Positions 45,552 through 57,683 of a DNA stretch of 64,000 nucleotides are shown here, piece by piece. The notes beneath the pieces were generated by a model. The model did no database searches. It had not been told where the DNA came from and saw only the letters and a program-made list of their open reading frames with translations. The position numbers were made by a program, and so were the translations under genes. The DNA is from Liquidambar formosana (lineage: Eukaryota > Streptophyta > Magnoliopsida > Saxifragales > Altingiaceae), in the NCBI GenBank assembly GCA_039720395.1, contig CM077827.1:22720375-22784374 (forward strand), read 5' to 3'. Every line of letters starts with the position of its first letter. Within the stretch, counting starts at the first letter, position 1.

Positions 45552-46146
45552 AATAAATTATAATAAGCATAGGGGTAAATGTATCTTTTAAGACCAATTC
45601 TCCCTTTTCCCTCCTCCCTTCCTCCCACTTTTAGGAGGACTCCAAAAAGTTAAAAAGGAAGGATTTGCCCCATTCTCTCCCCCTTTCCTTCCTTCCCCCA
45701 TTCCCTTCAACCAAACACACACAACTATCTCTATCCCTCCCGTTTTCCTTCCTCCCCTTTCCTTCCCTCCTCGTTTCCCCCTAACCAAACACAGGGTTGA
45801 AAAATAATCTATTCTTGATAACCAAAAGAAAGAAATGAAAAGAATTATTTAAAGAAAAAGAAATAAATGAAAATATGAAAGAAATTTAAAATGAAGGAAT
45901 TTAATTAGGGCTTGTTTGGTTGTACAATTCGAAATTAAACAATTCAAAAAATTTCACATAATATTCAAAGCATACTTCATCATCTTGAATTAATAAATTC
46001 ATGAAAATGATAGTTATCATTACAAATAAGAGTGACAATTCAAAATAGTGGTATTTCATGAATTCCTTAAAATTGATTCTACAACATCAACTATAGTAAG
46101 AATTATAACATTTTAAAATATTCTAATTTAGGGTGATAGATTTATA

Positions 46147-46221
46147 CCTTCCTTTTTTTTTTTTTGGTTTGATGATCAAGGTGTCCAGGCCAACTTGCAT
46201 GCACCTCAACTAAATCCCTCC
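46147..46221 (-). mobile_element. SINE, 3' part, split by the Sirevirus-like element
   Basis: On the minus strand this is the SINE tail, GAGGTGCATGCAAGTTGGCC to CATCAAACC, followed by an A tract. The 5' part lies at 60312-60449. Outer target duplications are GGTGATAGATTTATA (46132-46146) and GGTAATAGATTTATA (60450-60464), 14 of 15 matching. Joined, the SINE would be about 210 bp. Confidence 0.8.
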
Positions 46222-47550
46222 TGTTGTCCCAAGAGAATAACCCTAGAGGGGGGTGAATAGGGTTATTGGCCAAATTAAAAATTAATAGCAAGCTTAAAAT
46301 CAAATTATTGCAAGCAAGATTAAATATAAGACAATGCAATAATGAAGAGATTAAGGGGAAGAGAATGCAAACGATATTAACGAGGTTCGGCCTCCCGCCT
46401 ACGTCCTCGCCTCAAGAGCTCGCTTGAGGATTCACCAATCCACTATCACTCTCTTTCAAGGTGGAGTAGCAAACCTTTACAACTTGAGTGTTCTTCACCA
46501 ACACTTAGCCAAATGCACTCTTCTCAAGTGTTTACAAGTGAGGGTATATACAACCCTTTTGATACAAAGTATTTGGAGATGATTTTGTGCTCAAAGAAAG
46601 CTCTCTCAAAGAGTAAATACACAAGAAATGAAAACACACTTCAGCTATTGATTGATTTCAATGAATGCTCACAAGAGGAATTAGGGCTTGTAATTGATTT
46701 TCTTGTTTGTAGCTCAATGAATGCTCATAAATGAGCTCAAGCCTTGTATTTATACTAAAGGGTTCCAAAATAGCCGTTCTGGAACAATAAATGCCGAGAA
46801 AAGAAGTTTGGTGGGCAATAAATGTTTCAAATGTCCGTTAAAAAACTAGCTGTTATACTTCTCCCCGAGGGTTTCAACCGGCTGAAACATCTTTCAGCCA
46901 TCTGAAATATCCCTTTCAGCCGTCTAAATAAGGCTGCTGAATATTCCAGAGAGGGTGTAAAAATGGCTCAAGAAGCCATGTCTTTCAGCCGTCTCAAACC
47001 TTACTTTCAGCCGGCTCAAATGAATTTCAGCCGGCTCAAAGAGCCGTCTGAAAATTCCAGAGAACTGAAATTTTCAAGGGATGCTTTTTCAGCCTGCTGA
47101 GAACTTTCAGCCTGCTGAAACAACATTTTCAGCCGTTGAAACATTGTTTCAGCCGTCTGAAAATCCCTGTTTTCAGACAGAAATAATCATTAAGTCCATT
47201 TTATAGGTAAGTCATTTTTAGGCCTTTAAGATCATTGAATTTGCAATGTTTTAAGCCCCTTTAAGCTGGTGAGCAAGGATTGAAATTAATCTCACAAGAT
47301 TTTCCTAGAATTCCTTACAAATTGTCTTGAGATAGAGCTTGATTGTTCTTGAATGTTTGATGGATCCATTAGCGCTGCTTTCATATGATCTTTGCTTTGT
47401 TTGCTTGTGCATTTTGATCCTTAATGCTTGAACCATTTAGTGGCTTTGGTACCTGTCTAGATTCATCACTTAAATGCTCATTAGTCTTTAAACATCTTAT
47501 TATGTATTGTTATCATCAAAACCTCGGGGATTAAACCATTTAGGCTAACA
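46222..47550 (-). repeat. 3' LTR of the Sirevirus-like element, 1329 bp
   Basis: The minus strand begins TGTTAGCC and ends GACAACA. U3 holds a cluster of TTCAGCCGGCTGAAA-type palindromes at about 46868-47170. A TATAAATA box lies on the minus strand at 46747-46754, about 110 bp downstream of the cluster in the reading direction. The frame at 46513-46734 is not a gene, as it recurs in the other LTR. Confidence 0.92.
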
Positions 47551-47551
47551 A

Positions 47552-47930
47552 TCTCCCCCTTTTTGATGATGACAATCCATAGATGTTTTAATGGGGTAAA
47601 ATACATAACTTTAAGAACAGTTTTCTCCCCCTATCATCATGCATCATATAGATATGACATTTGAATTATTAAAGATGTATTATGTATAAATTTCAACATT
47701 ATATCCATGTTTAAGTGCATATGTAAAGGAAACTTATAATCAATATCCAATAGGATTAAAAAAATTTCCATTCCATAGATGATAACCATGTTGTAATACA
47801 TCAAATATATATCCAAATGTACCAAAAGATTTCCATATATCATCAAATGCACTAAATTCCATATATCCAACAAAATCTAAACATCCAACATCAAAATATA
47901 ATAAACATCTATCAAAATATTTCTCCCCCT
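47552..47930 (-). other. Iterated polypurine tracts
   Basis: The minus-strand motif GGGGGAGA occurs at the LTR boundary (47552-47560) and again at about 47624-47632 and 47922-47930. The boundary copy, AAAAAGGGGGAGAT, is the likely plus-strand primer. Multiple PPT-like copies upstream of the 3' LTR are a described hallmark of Sireviruses. Confidence 0.8.
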
Positions 47931-47950
47931 TTGTCATCCATCAAAAGCAG

Positions 47951-49531
47951 TCATAAGGAGAAGGCTGTAAGAGTGTTACTGAGCTTCTTAGTGAGCTGAA
48001 CTTGACTGTCCTTGATATCCTTCAGCTCGCATGCCATTTCATCAATCTGGTCATGCAAACCCTCAAATTTCTTCTGAACATAGCGCTTGAGGTCAGTCAT
48101 TTGATTGGAAAGGGAGAGGAATAGGTCAGAGAGAGAAGGAGGAGCAAAAGAAGAGGAGGTGTGAGAAGTAGGGGGTGGTGTAAGAAAAGGGGAAGGAGGT
48201 GGGGAGTGAGGATGGTCTGTAAGAGGAAAGAGAAGGGATGGAGAAATAGAGATGGGAGGATCTGTGGTAGTAGGAGGAGGAGGATGAGTGGAGGAAGAAG
48301 GAGCAGTAGGAGGGGGGTTCTGTTCTACTAGAGGCTCGTCGATATCAGCAGCATCATCTTCAGCAGGTAGTGCTCCCTTCTTTACCCAAACACCTTGAAC
48401 TAGAGAGTAGTTCATCCAACCTAAGAAGGAGGCGTTGATCTTGTTGCGAAAAGTCGGGTGGAAAACATCGCCGGAGGTAGGAGGAATCCCGAAATGCTCA
48501 AATACAACTGATAGGGCTGCTCCATATGGTAAGATGCTCCGACCCTCGGTGTCCTTTGCGGCCTTTGAGCCCTTAGACTCATACTTGGTCTTGTCCACAC
48601 ACGATTTCATATGATATAGCATTAAGTGACCCAAATTAATAGGTTTGCCAGTTAGAATACACGATAGAAGGCCAATATCGGTGTAGGTAACATGATCTTT
48701 GCCGCCACCTCGAGGGAGGATGTTGTAGAACAGTATCTTGTGGATGAGATTGCATTCTAAACTGAGGTCCTTTAACTAAGGCTTGAATGGCTCCGTGATG
48801 TCGTCTCGGCCAAGAATGAGTTTCAAAGCTTCAATGTGGTGGAAACCGTCAATGCGTGGCCATGAGTGAGTTTCAGAAATGATTGCGCCATCTTTGGGAG
48901 AATGAAATAAATAATTGAGAAGAAAATCTGTCAATACCATGTGCTTCCCTTTGAGATAAGAAGTCGCGTAAGCAAGAGTGGGCATGGAAAAGTGTGTGTA
49001 GAAGACGCGAACTGTGGTGTTGTAGCAGGGGCGTGAGATAGTGCAGAAGTCAAACAATCCAACGGCAGAGAGGAGAGCACAGACCCTGAAGTGATGTTGA
49101 TTTAGAAAGGAAGGATCGACAATTTTTGGATAGACAACCTTTTTGCTGTAAAATTTTTGGGCGAAGAGGATGCCATGCTCTGGAGTGAGGTATTGTGGTG
49201 GCTTAACGGGGGGTATCGAAGCTTCCCCTTCTGAGGGTTCATGGCCGGAGTCGTACTCTTGGTCTCCGGGGCGAGGCCGTGGCTGTGGTGGTGGATGTGC
49301 CGGCGGAGGAGGAGGAGGCAAAGACTGCTGTGTCGAAGGTGGAGGAGGAAGCTGCTGACGACGAGGGCGTCGAGGGACTGGAGGATCTTTAACCCTAGGT
49401 GGCGCCGCCGTGTGCAAAGGTCGGTGTTGCTGGGTGGTGGCTACGGATGACTTCCGAAGCTTCTTCTTAGGTGGCTGTGATGATTCTTTGGCCTCGATGG
49501 AAGTAGGTTTGGCCTTCTTGAGATTCACCAT
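47951..49531 (-). pseudogene. Extra Sirevirus ORF (env-like position), one in-frame stop
   Basis: One frame of 527 codons from ATG at 49531 is interrupted only by TAG at 48776-48778. Residues 1-115 are basic and very proline-rich. Residues about 120-370 are a globular, conserved-looking region (LTPEHGILFAQKFYSKKVVY, TVRVFYTHFSMPTLAYATSY, GRSILPYGAALSVVFEHFGI) resembling what is annotated in many plant genomes as a putative plant transposon protein domain. Residues about 395-460 are Pro/Ser-rich. Residues about 465-525 are predicted coiled coil (LSNQMTDLKRYVQKKFEGLH onward). No signal peptide or clear membrane span is visible, so an envelope role is not supported. It lies between pol and the 3' LTR, in the same orientation. 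Confidence 0.75.
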
Positions 49532-49642
49532 GGGAGGGGTTTGGATTTAGGGTTTATTTGGAGTGAGGAAGAGAGAGAGAGAAAAGAACAGTGAAAGCCG
49601 CGAAAGAGGAATTTGAAAAATCACTGTTTAGAGTTTAAAAAA

Positions 49643-49960
49643 TTTATATACCCCGACAGTTTCAGCTAGCTGAAGATTCTATTAGCCGTCTGAAATCCCC
49701 CTTTTGGTCGGCTTGGATCGCTTTTTAGCCGGCTTAAACAGCCGTCTGATAAATCCAGACAACCCTAAAATGGGATAATCAAGAGACCCTCTTTCAACCG
49801 GCTGAATTCTTCAGTCAGCCGTCTGAAGGTTCTCTTTCGGTCGTCTTCTCCATTTTTCAGCCGGCTGAATCAAGCCGTCTGAAAAAGTCAGAGAGCACCA
49901 AAAAAAATATGTTCAGATACAGGAGTTTCAGCCGACTGAAAGTTCTTTTAGTCGTCTGAA
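49643..49960 (-). promoter_or_regulatory. Candidate internal promoter before the extra ORF
   Basis: Copies of the LTR-type palindrome (TTCAGCTAGCTGAA, TTTTCAGCCGGCTGAA, TTTCAGCCGACTGAAA and AGCCGTCTGA half-forms) fill 49660-49960. Immediately downstream on the minus strand is TATATAAA (49643-49650), 112 bp before the ATG of the extra ORF. The order array, TATA, start copies the LTR U3 layout. Promoter activity is inferred. Confidence 0.55.
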
Positions 49961-50023
49961 AATATCAAAAAGAGAATTTAAAAATCATTTAAAGTGTAGA
50001 AAATTATCATAATAAACATGTCT

Positions 50024-53000
50024 TCATAAATCATCACTTAAACACATGCCAAGTTCATGTTTGATGAAATTGAATCTATCCTCTTGGAGTGGTTTTGTAA
50101 AAATGTCCACCAATTGATGTTTGGTACCAACAAATTTAATTTCAACATCTCCTCTTTGAACATGATCTCTTATAAAATGATGTCTTATTTCAATATGTTT
50201 GGTTCGTGAGTGCTGAATGGGATTCTTAGTGAGATTAATTGCACTTGTATTATCACATTTTATGGGAATATGATCATAATGCAATCCAAAATCCTCAAGT
50301 TGTTGTTTCATATACAACACTTGTGCACAACAACTTCCGGCTGCCAAATATTCAGCCTCGGTTGTGGAAAGGGCAACCGAAGTTTGTTTCTTACTAAACC
50401 AAGAAACTAGAGAATGCCCAAGAAAGTAACAAGTCCCACTTGTGCTTTTGCGACCATCTTTGCATCCGGTAAAGTCCGCATCGGAATAACTAAGCATGTC
50501 AAATGATGTGAATTTAGGATACCATATGCTAAGATTAATAGTGCCATTAAGATATTTAAAAATGCGTTTAACGGCAAGCATGTGAGATTCTTTAGGACAT
50601 GATTGATATCTAGCACATAAGCATACGCTATACATGATATCCGATCTACTAGCGGTGAGATAAAGTAAACTACCAATCATACCTCGATATTTCTTTTGAT
50701 CCACGCATTTACCTTTCTCATCTTTCTCAAGTTTGATGGAGGTGCTCATTGGTGTGGCGAAATTCCTTCCATCTTCCAATCCATACTTCTTGATTAAATC
50801 TTTGACATATTTGGATTGATTTAAGAAGGTTCCTTCCTTTGTTTGCTTGATTTGTAATCCAAGGAAGAAGTTGAGTTCGCTCATCATGCTCATTTCAAAT
50901 TATTCTTGCATGACTTTAGCAAAATCCTCACACAAACTTACATTAGTAGAACCAAAGATAATATCATCAACATATATTTGAATAATAAGCATGTCCTTAT
51001 CAATGGTTTTAATGAAAAGTGTGGTGTCAAGTTTTCCTCATTTAAAACCATTTTTTATTAGAAAACCACTAAGCCTTTTATACCAAGTTCTAGGAGCTTG
51101 TTTCAAACCATATAAAGCTTTTGATAATTTAAATACATGGTTTGGAAATTCATGACTTTCAAAACCAGGAGGTTGTTCAACATAAACTTCCTCCTCAACA
51201 AAACCATTTAGAAAAGCACTCTTGACATCCATTTGAAATAATTTGAAGTCTTTGTGACATGCAAATGCAAGTAACATTCTAATGGCTTCAAGTCTAGCAA
51301 CCGGTGCATAAGTCTCATCATAATCAATACCTTCTTGTTGATTGAAACCTTGGGCAACTAGACGTGCCTTGTTTTTTACAATGGTGCCCGATTCATCTTT
51401 CTTGTTTCTATATACCCACTTGGTGCCTATTACACCATGGTCATGTGGTCTAGGAACCAAGGTCCAAACCTTGTTTCTTTCAAATTGGTTAAGTTCTTCT
51501 TGCATAGCTAGTATCCAAGATTCATCACTTTCGACCTCATTTATGTTCTTAGGTTCAATTTGAGATAAAAATGCAAGATGATCACATATATTTCTCATGG
51601 AAGAACGAGTTCTTACCCCACGTGAGGGTTCACCTAGGATTTGATTCTTAGGATGATTCCTCACAAATTTCCAAGTCTTGGTGACATCCGGATGAAGTGG
51701 AGTGCCTTCAATTTCTAGTTCTTCTTCCAGTTTCTTGATTTCAATGACTTCATCTTCTTCCTTTTCTTTGCCTTTGTCTTGTGGATCTTGCTTGTCATTA
51801 AGATTCAAGTTCTCAACTTGTTCTTGCAAGCTTGTACCTATATCATCATCATCATCCACATTTCTCTTGGTAGCAAGAGGGTTAATTTCATCAAATACAA
51901 TATGCATTGATTCTTGAACGGTTAAGGTTCTCTTATTAAACAACCTATATGCTTTGCTTTTCATAAAATAACCAAGAAACACACCTTCATCGGATTTAGA
52001 ATCAAATTTGGAAAGTTTATCTCTATCATTTAATATAAAGCATTTACACCTAAAAACTTTAAAGTAACCTATGTTAGGCTTCTTATCATTCCATAATTCA
52101 TAGGGAGTTTTACCAAGTTTAGATCTTAATAGCACTCGATTCATAACATAGCATGTGGTGTTAACGGCTTCGGACCAAAAGTATTGAGGTAAGGAATGTT
52201 CATTAAGCATGGTTCTAGACATTTCTTCAAGTGTTCTATTCTTTCTTTCAACCACACCATTTTGTTGAGGAGTTCTAGGAGCGGAGAAATTATGACCAAA
52301 ACCATTTTCGTCACAATATTGTTCAATATCCTTATTGACAAATTCGCTCCCCCAATCACTCCTAACATGTGTAATGGTATAGCCTTTCTCATTTTGGACT
52401 CTTCTACAATATGCAATAAATGTAGCATGAGTCTCATCTTTATGTGCAAGAAAGAACACCCATGTATATCTAGAGTAGTCATCAACAATCACAAATGCAT
52501 AATGTTTTCCTCCAAGACTTGCAATAGCAATAGGTCCAAATAAGTCCATATGAATAAGTTGCAAAGGTCTAGTAGTTGAAATATGAGATTTTGTTTTAAA
52601 AGAAGACTTGGTTTGTTTTCCAAATTGGCATGCACTACAAACTCCATCTTTTGAAAACTTTGCTTTTGGTAAACCTCTTACAAGTTCATGCCTAGAAAGT
52701 TTTGAAATCAAATCCATGCTAGCATGTCCAAGTTTTCTATGCCATAACCAATGATTTTCATTTAAAGTGGAGAAACAATGTATATTTTGTAATGCGATTT
52801 CTTCAAACTCTATAGCATAGATGTTACCAATCCTATAAGCAATAAATAGGGTCTTATTATCATCCTCAATTATGCATTTATTGGATTTAAAAGTAACTCT
52901 ATAACCTTTATCACATAATTGACTAATGCTAAGGAGATTATGCTTAAAACCTTCGACTAATAAAATATTTTCAACACAAAGTGAGGAATTCTTACCAACC

Positions 53001-53394
53001 TTTCTAATGCCAATTATCTTACCCTTGGCATTGTCTCCAAATGTCACGTAGCCTCCGTCCTTGGGCTTCAAAGAGATGAACTTTGATCTATCTCCCGTTA
53101 TGTGCCCTGAGCAACCACTATCAAAACCATTTCTCATTGCTTGATGACTTCAAGCATACCTACACAAGTTCAAGTAACTCTCTTTGGTACCCATACTTTC
53201 TTGGGTCCATAGGGGTTAGCCATAAGAGGTGTGGTTCCCTTAACCACCCACACCTTCTTGGTGGAACTTTTAGGTCTTTTTCTCATGTTGCATGTGTAAA
53301 TGTTATGTCCTTCCTTCTTACAATAAGTACATGAGACTTTAGGTGTGCTAGATACCATTGGCTTAGGAAAGAAGTTAATATAGGATTTTTGTTT
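50024..53394 (-). pseudogene. copia pol: protease, integrase, reverse transcriptase, RNase H
   Basis: 53394-53170 is the gag/pol linker with a CTYCKKEGHNIYTC knuckle. A one-base shift near 53120 precedes the protease FDSGCSGHITGD. Integrase follows: HRKLGHASMD with CSACQFGK (HHCC zinc), then catalytic D in LIHMDLFGP, D in HVRSDWGSEF and E in NGVVERKNRT. Reverse transcriptase shows KWVYRNKKDESG, QMDVKSAFLNG and, after an in-frame TGA at 51038-51040, IYVDDIIFGS. A TAA near 50903 follows. The RNase H segment (50893-50024) shows SYSDADFTGC and SVALSTTEAEYLA. The order integrase before reverse transcriptase defines Ty1/copia. The stops and shift make it inactive. Confidence 0.92.
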
Positions 53395-53399
53395 AACAT

Positions 53400-56122
53400 T
53401 GTGAACCCCGGAAATTGGGCCCACGAGGGATTGGCGAAAGGAGAGATTAGTTGGGGGGTTTGAAAGAGAAAAAGGAAAGGAGTCGCCACCTTATTTTTTA
53501 AAGGAAACAAGGAAAACCCTAAAAACCATTTTGTTTTAAGAAAACAATTTTGAATGACTCCATAAAAAAGGAAAGGCAAAAACAAGTCTTTTGGAAACCA
53601 AAGAAATCAGGGATTCGGAGGCTAAGTTATGACATGGGAAGGTTCTAGGCAAAGCCTATAGGCACCCATGTCACCCTTTCGGTCTCTCAGTTCATTTGGG
53701 CTAAATCAAGATCTTTTCCATACAAAAATCAGCAAGTATATCATCACAAGATAGCATGCATATCATATATTTCATTCATCCATCCATGCATAATAAGCAA
53801 ACAAAACAGAAAATAAAGAAAAAGAAAACAAAACAAAAAGAAAACCTAGGATGCTTGGATCCTAGAACGGACTTGAGCCTCACGAAGAGCGCCTACGTAC
53901 CATGCAACGAAATACATGGATCAAAGTCCACGTAGTTCGAATGGAACTAAGGTTAAGACTTAATACAAACCTATGGTTAAAACCCTAGGTTTCCTTATTT
54001 GATCAAAAGAGAATTGATAGAAAGTTTGATTTTAGAAAGAACTCCACAAAATGGAAACTTTAATAAAAACCAGAATTTTGTTGGTGAAGGAAACCTCTAA
54101 TTAAACCATAGGGTCATATTAAAAATTAACCCTAGATAGGGAGAAGAGAAAGGATAAGGAAGAGAGGTGAATTGGGGCACCTTCATACCCACTTACCTGA
54201 GCGCAATAGCTCCAAGCATTAGCCATTTCAGACATAAGCAGCCCTATTTACCATAGGACAAATACCACACCTATTTGCACCCTTACAAGTGCTCAAAACC
54301 ATGCAAAAACAATGATATGCAAATCTGGACAGAATAGTATTATGGCCTAAAATCATCTACTAAGCATGCTAACAGCAAAAACAGCAAACAATAATAAGTC
54401 CTAACATATTCCTAAAACCATATTATGCATAAAAACCCTAGAATATACTAACATGCATGCAAAAACATCATATTTACTCTATATGCAAGACATATACAGC
54501 AAACACGAAGAAAAACCAATAAAAAAGTCTACTTTATCATGCTATATGAAAACTAACATAAAACAATGACTCTAAAACCCTAAACTCACAAATATGCTTA
54601 AAAACACACCAAATAAACTCTAAACATGCTAAAATAAAACTAAACAAAAACTAAATCATGCATATTAACTAACTAAAGCAATATAACATAACAAGAAACC
54701 TAACTCTAGCATGCAATATCACTATCCTAGAACAAGGACAATGGAAACACAAGAATCATGACTATGCCTAGAAACATATAGAACAGCCCTAAAGCATGCT
54801 AAACAGTAGATAAACAATAGATATTCCATGTATATTAACTAGCTAGAGTGTTAATACATGATAAAAAAGCTACCTTTAACATGCAATAAGCCTAACCCAT
54901 ATGAAAACCTAGTTTAAGCTTGAATAGAGAAGGAGAATACCTTAGGAAGGGCCTTCCTTGCTGCTGTATGAACTCCCTCTTGCTCTTATGGATGACTTGA
55001 ATCAATGTTCTCCAAGGCTACAGCAAGAATTCCAGCTCTCCTTCAAGTCCCTCTCTCTTATTCTCTCTCTAACACTAAGGTTTTTAGGCATAAAGTGGCT
55101 CCCCTTGTGCTGAAGCATAGGGGGGTATTTATAGAGTTTCATTAGGATTAACTAATGGCTGGGATTAAAACCCTAAAAATTAATCCAAGGGCTATTAGAG
55201 ACCCCCTTGGGGCTTAAGTAACTCAGAAGTTACCAAAAAATAGAAGGAAACTCGTCCAAAAGAGCCCAAATACGTCAAAATAGGCAAGAGTCCGCTTCAG
55301 CAAGGAGTTAGAGTGAAAATAGGAAAGTGGTCTCGGGTGACCACCAGGGCCTGGGCGGCTAGCCACCTGGGCCCAGGCGGCTAGCCGCCCGGGGCTGGGT
55401 GGTCACCCGAGCCCACTCCAGATTTTTGCCTATTTTTGACTCCTAATGCTTCTAGAAGTGTTTCAGGGGCCAAATGAACTCCGATTTTGATGAAACAAAA
55501 GCCAAAACGACCGTGTTTCGATGAGGAATATGTTTTTAAACATTTTAGGGTGAAAACCACTAACCATGGGGGCATGGTTAGGTTTGAACAAGGCGGTTAA
55601 CCACTATACTCTACCTTTGCTAAGCATAGGCATGCACATAGGGTCAAACCAAACACTTTCCACATCAAAATTGAACTTCATAAAACACTTTTGGGAGTAA
55701 AATGATGACTAATGAAAGTCAATTTGAAAAGATTTGGTTGGTAATTGTGAGTCAATTAGAGCTAACCCAAAGAAAGGTCAATTAACCAATCTTGAACTAC
55801 ATCGAGCCATTTTAATCCCGAGCCATTGTTTTATCAAATTGAACCTAGAAATACCTCTTATGCATCCATATGAACTCCAATTGACAATTTGGAGATCATC
55901 CCAAGGTCAAATGAAAAGTTTGGGACTTAAAAGACGATTATGCCCCTCAAGTCACAAAAGCTCTTATTATTCCTCAAGATCAACTCCAATTTGAACCAAA
56001 ATTCATACCCATTGTCCTTGTGACTCTAGAAACCTAATGCAAGTGACTAGACTCAAAAACAAAATAAAAACATGCATGAAATGATGAACCCTAGTAAGGT
56101 GGTGCAAAAATGGGGTGTGACA
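53400..56122 (-). mobile_element. Solo LTR, 2.7 kb, Ty3-like, inside gag-pol
   Basis: Bounded by AACAT on both sides (53395-53399 and 56123-56127). On the minus strand it starts TGTCACACCCCATTTTTGCA and ends GGGTTCACA. It interrupts the Sirevirus coding region between GVGYQEHV and NVKQKSYINFFPK. It has no internal coding sequence; the small frames (55381-55994) are unremarkable. The TGTCACACCCC start and long size fit Tat/Ogre-type Ty3 LTRs, an inference from terminal sequence. Confidence 0.82.
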
Positions 56123-56127
56123 AACAT

Positions 56128-57627
56128 GTTCTTGATATCCAACACCGGCCTTGTCAAAGCACCATCTTTGACTAGTTAATATCTTATCCAAGTTATCCCT
56201 TCCATTGGTAAACTTAGCCAAGGTATTAGTCAAGTCTTCAATCTTTTCTTTTAATGAAATATTTTCACTTTAAAGACTAGATTGAGAGATGGTAGGAGAT
56301 GAGCTTATCTTACTTTTTAACTCTAAGTTTTCATTTTTCAAAGCATTTAGTTCTTCTTGAAGAGATGAGATATTCTTTTTCAAATCATTGTTTTTGTGAG
56401 AAAATCTTTTTAATTCAAGAAAAGTATCTTTAAGAGCATCTTGTAGTTCTTCATAAGTAGGAGGTTCTTCTATAGGATAATCAATAGAGTTAGGTTCAAT
56501 TACCTCATCTTCTTTTGCCATGAGACAAAAGTTTGCAACCTCTTGATCACAATTAGCCTCCTCATCTTCTTCATCACTATTTGCTTCATCATCCTAAGTG
56601 ACGGTGAAAGCCTTCTTCTTGAATTTTCTATTGTCCTTGAAGTTGTTGTTGTTGTGACTTGTCTTGTTGTAGTTGTTGTTGAGTTGAGGGCAATTTATCT
56701 TGATATGCCCGGGCTTCTTACATTCAAAACACACTTGTGGTTCTCTATTTGAAGTCTCTCCTCTATTGGAATCCTTTTGGAGGAGTCACCCTTGTTGAAT
56801 CTCCTTCCTTGATTTCTTCTAGAAAAGAACCTTTTGAGTTTGTGAGATATGAAAGCAATGTCTTCATCTTCCTCATTTTCACATTCTTCACTTGGTGGTT
56901 CTTCTTCATCTTGTGAGGCTTTGAGAGCCATGCTCTTAGAAGTCTTTCCTTCATCAATTTCACGAGCTTTGAATGCGAGTTCTTGTGTGACTAAGTTGCC
57001 ATCAAGATCACTCAAGGTCATTGATGATAGCTCCTTTGATTGAAGTAGAGTAGTGGTGAGGACATCCCATTGCTTAGGCAAGCTCCTAAGAATTTTTCTC
57101 ACCAATTCGGAGTTAGTGTAAGTCTTTCCAAGAGAACTCAAAGGATTAATAATAGCATTAAATCTAGCAAACATATCTCTAATAGATTTATCCTTTTACA
57201 TTTTGAACATTTCATATTCACAAACAAGTATGTTAATTTTAGCTTCTTTTACTTGAGATGTTCCTTCATAGGTAACCTCCAATGTGTCCCATATCTCTTT
57301 GGCACTAGTGCACCTAGAGATTTTGCTAAACTCATCATTAGTTAGAGCACAATATAACAGCCCAATGGCTTTGGAATTAAGTTTAAGCGACTTGTGATCA
57401 GCTGTGGTGTATTCTTGTGGTACTTTAGGAAGTGTAACTCCATCTACCACTTTAGTAGGGATCAAAAGACCCTTAGAAGTGATGTTCCACAGCTCATAGC
57501 TAGTGGATTGAATAAAGATTTGCATTCTAATTTTCCAGAAATTGTAAAGAGATACATCTCCATTAAAAAGTGGTGGTCTATTGGACGATTGTCCTTCGGA
57601 GAATTCGTTACAACTATATTTGGCCAT
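56128..57627 (-). pseudogene. Sirevirus-like gag
   Basis: Starts at ATG 57627 (MAKYSCNEFSEGQSSNRPPL). The copia Gag core follows (FNGDVSLYNFWKIRMQIFI, KEIWDTLEVTYEGT, SLPKQWDVLTTTLLQSKELS). A CCHC knuckle CFECKKPGHIKINC lies near 56740-56700 and a coiled coil (KNNDLKKNISSLQEELNALK) near 56400-56330, as in Sirevirus Gag. Lesions are TAA at 57196-57198, a frameshift near 56770, TAG near 56594 and TAA at 56270-56272. The downstream end is cut by the solo LTR at 53400-56122. Confidence 0.88.
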
Positions 57628-57668
57628 ATCATTCTTCGCAAGACAAATATGTCAAATGCTAGAGGTTG

Positions 57669-57681
57669 GGCTCTGATACCA
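57669..57681 (-). other. Primer binding site (tRNA-iMet) of the Sirevirus-like element
   Basis: The minus strand reads TGGTATCAGAGCC two bases inside the 5' LTR end at 57684, complementary to the 3' end of initiator tRNA-Met. Confidence 0.9.
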
Positions 57682-57683
57682 AT

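Larger units (their letters stand above)
42521..45795. repeat. Tandemly duplicated repeat block upstream of GCP6
   Basis: Two direct copies (about 42660-44270 and about 44271-45800) share the left part (AGGAAAGATAAT and GTTTGGTATAGAGGAAGGAA) and the right part (GGTAAATGTGTCTTTTAAGACC and CCAACCAAACACACACAACT). GGAAGGA/TCCTTCC-rich DNA flanks them and gives the outer ends a fold-back look. Each copy is split by a related 1.1-1.2 kb element, in opposite orientations. All open frames here are low complexity. Confidence 0.75.

Noticed and set aside
46513..46734. 73-codon frame repeated at 57976-58197
   Set aside because: It lies in both LTRs at the same place, with no domain; the match reflects LTR identity.
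49170..49450. Plus-strand Gly/Arg-rich frames
   Set aside because: Antisense shadows of the proline-rich N-terminus of the extra Sirevirus ORF.
47951..49531. Envelope glycoprotein
   Set aside because: The position matches an env-like gene, but there is no signal peptide, transmembrane anchor or cysteine pattern to support it.
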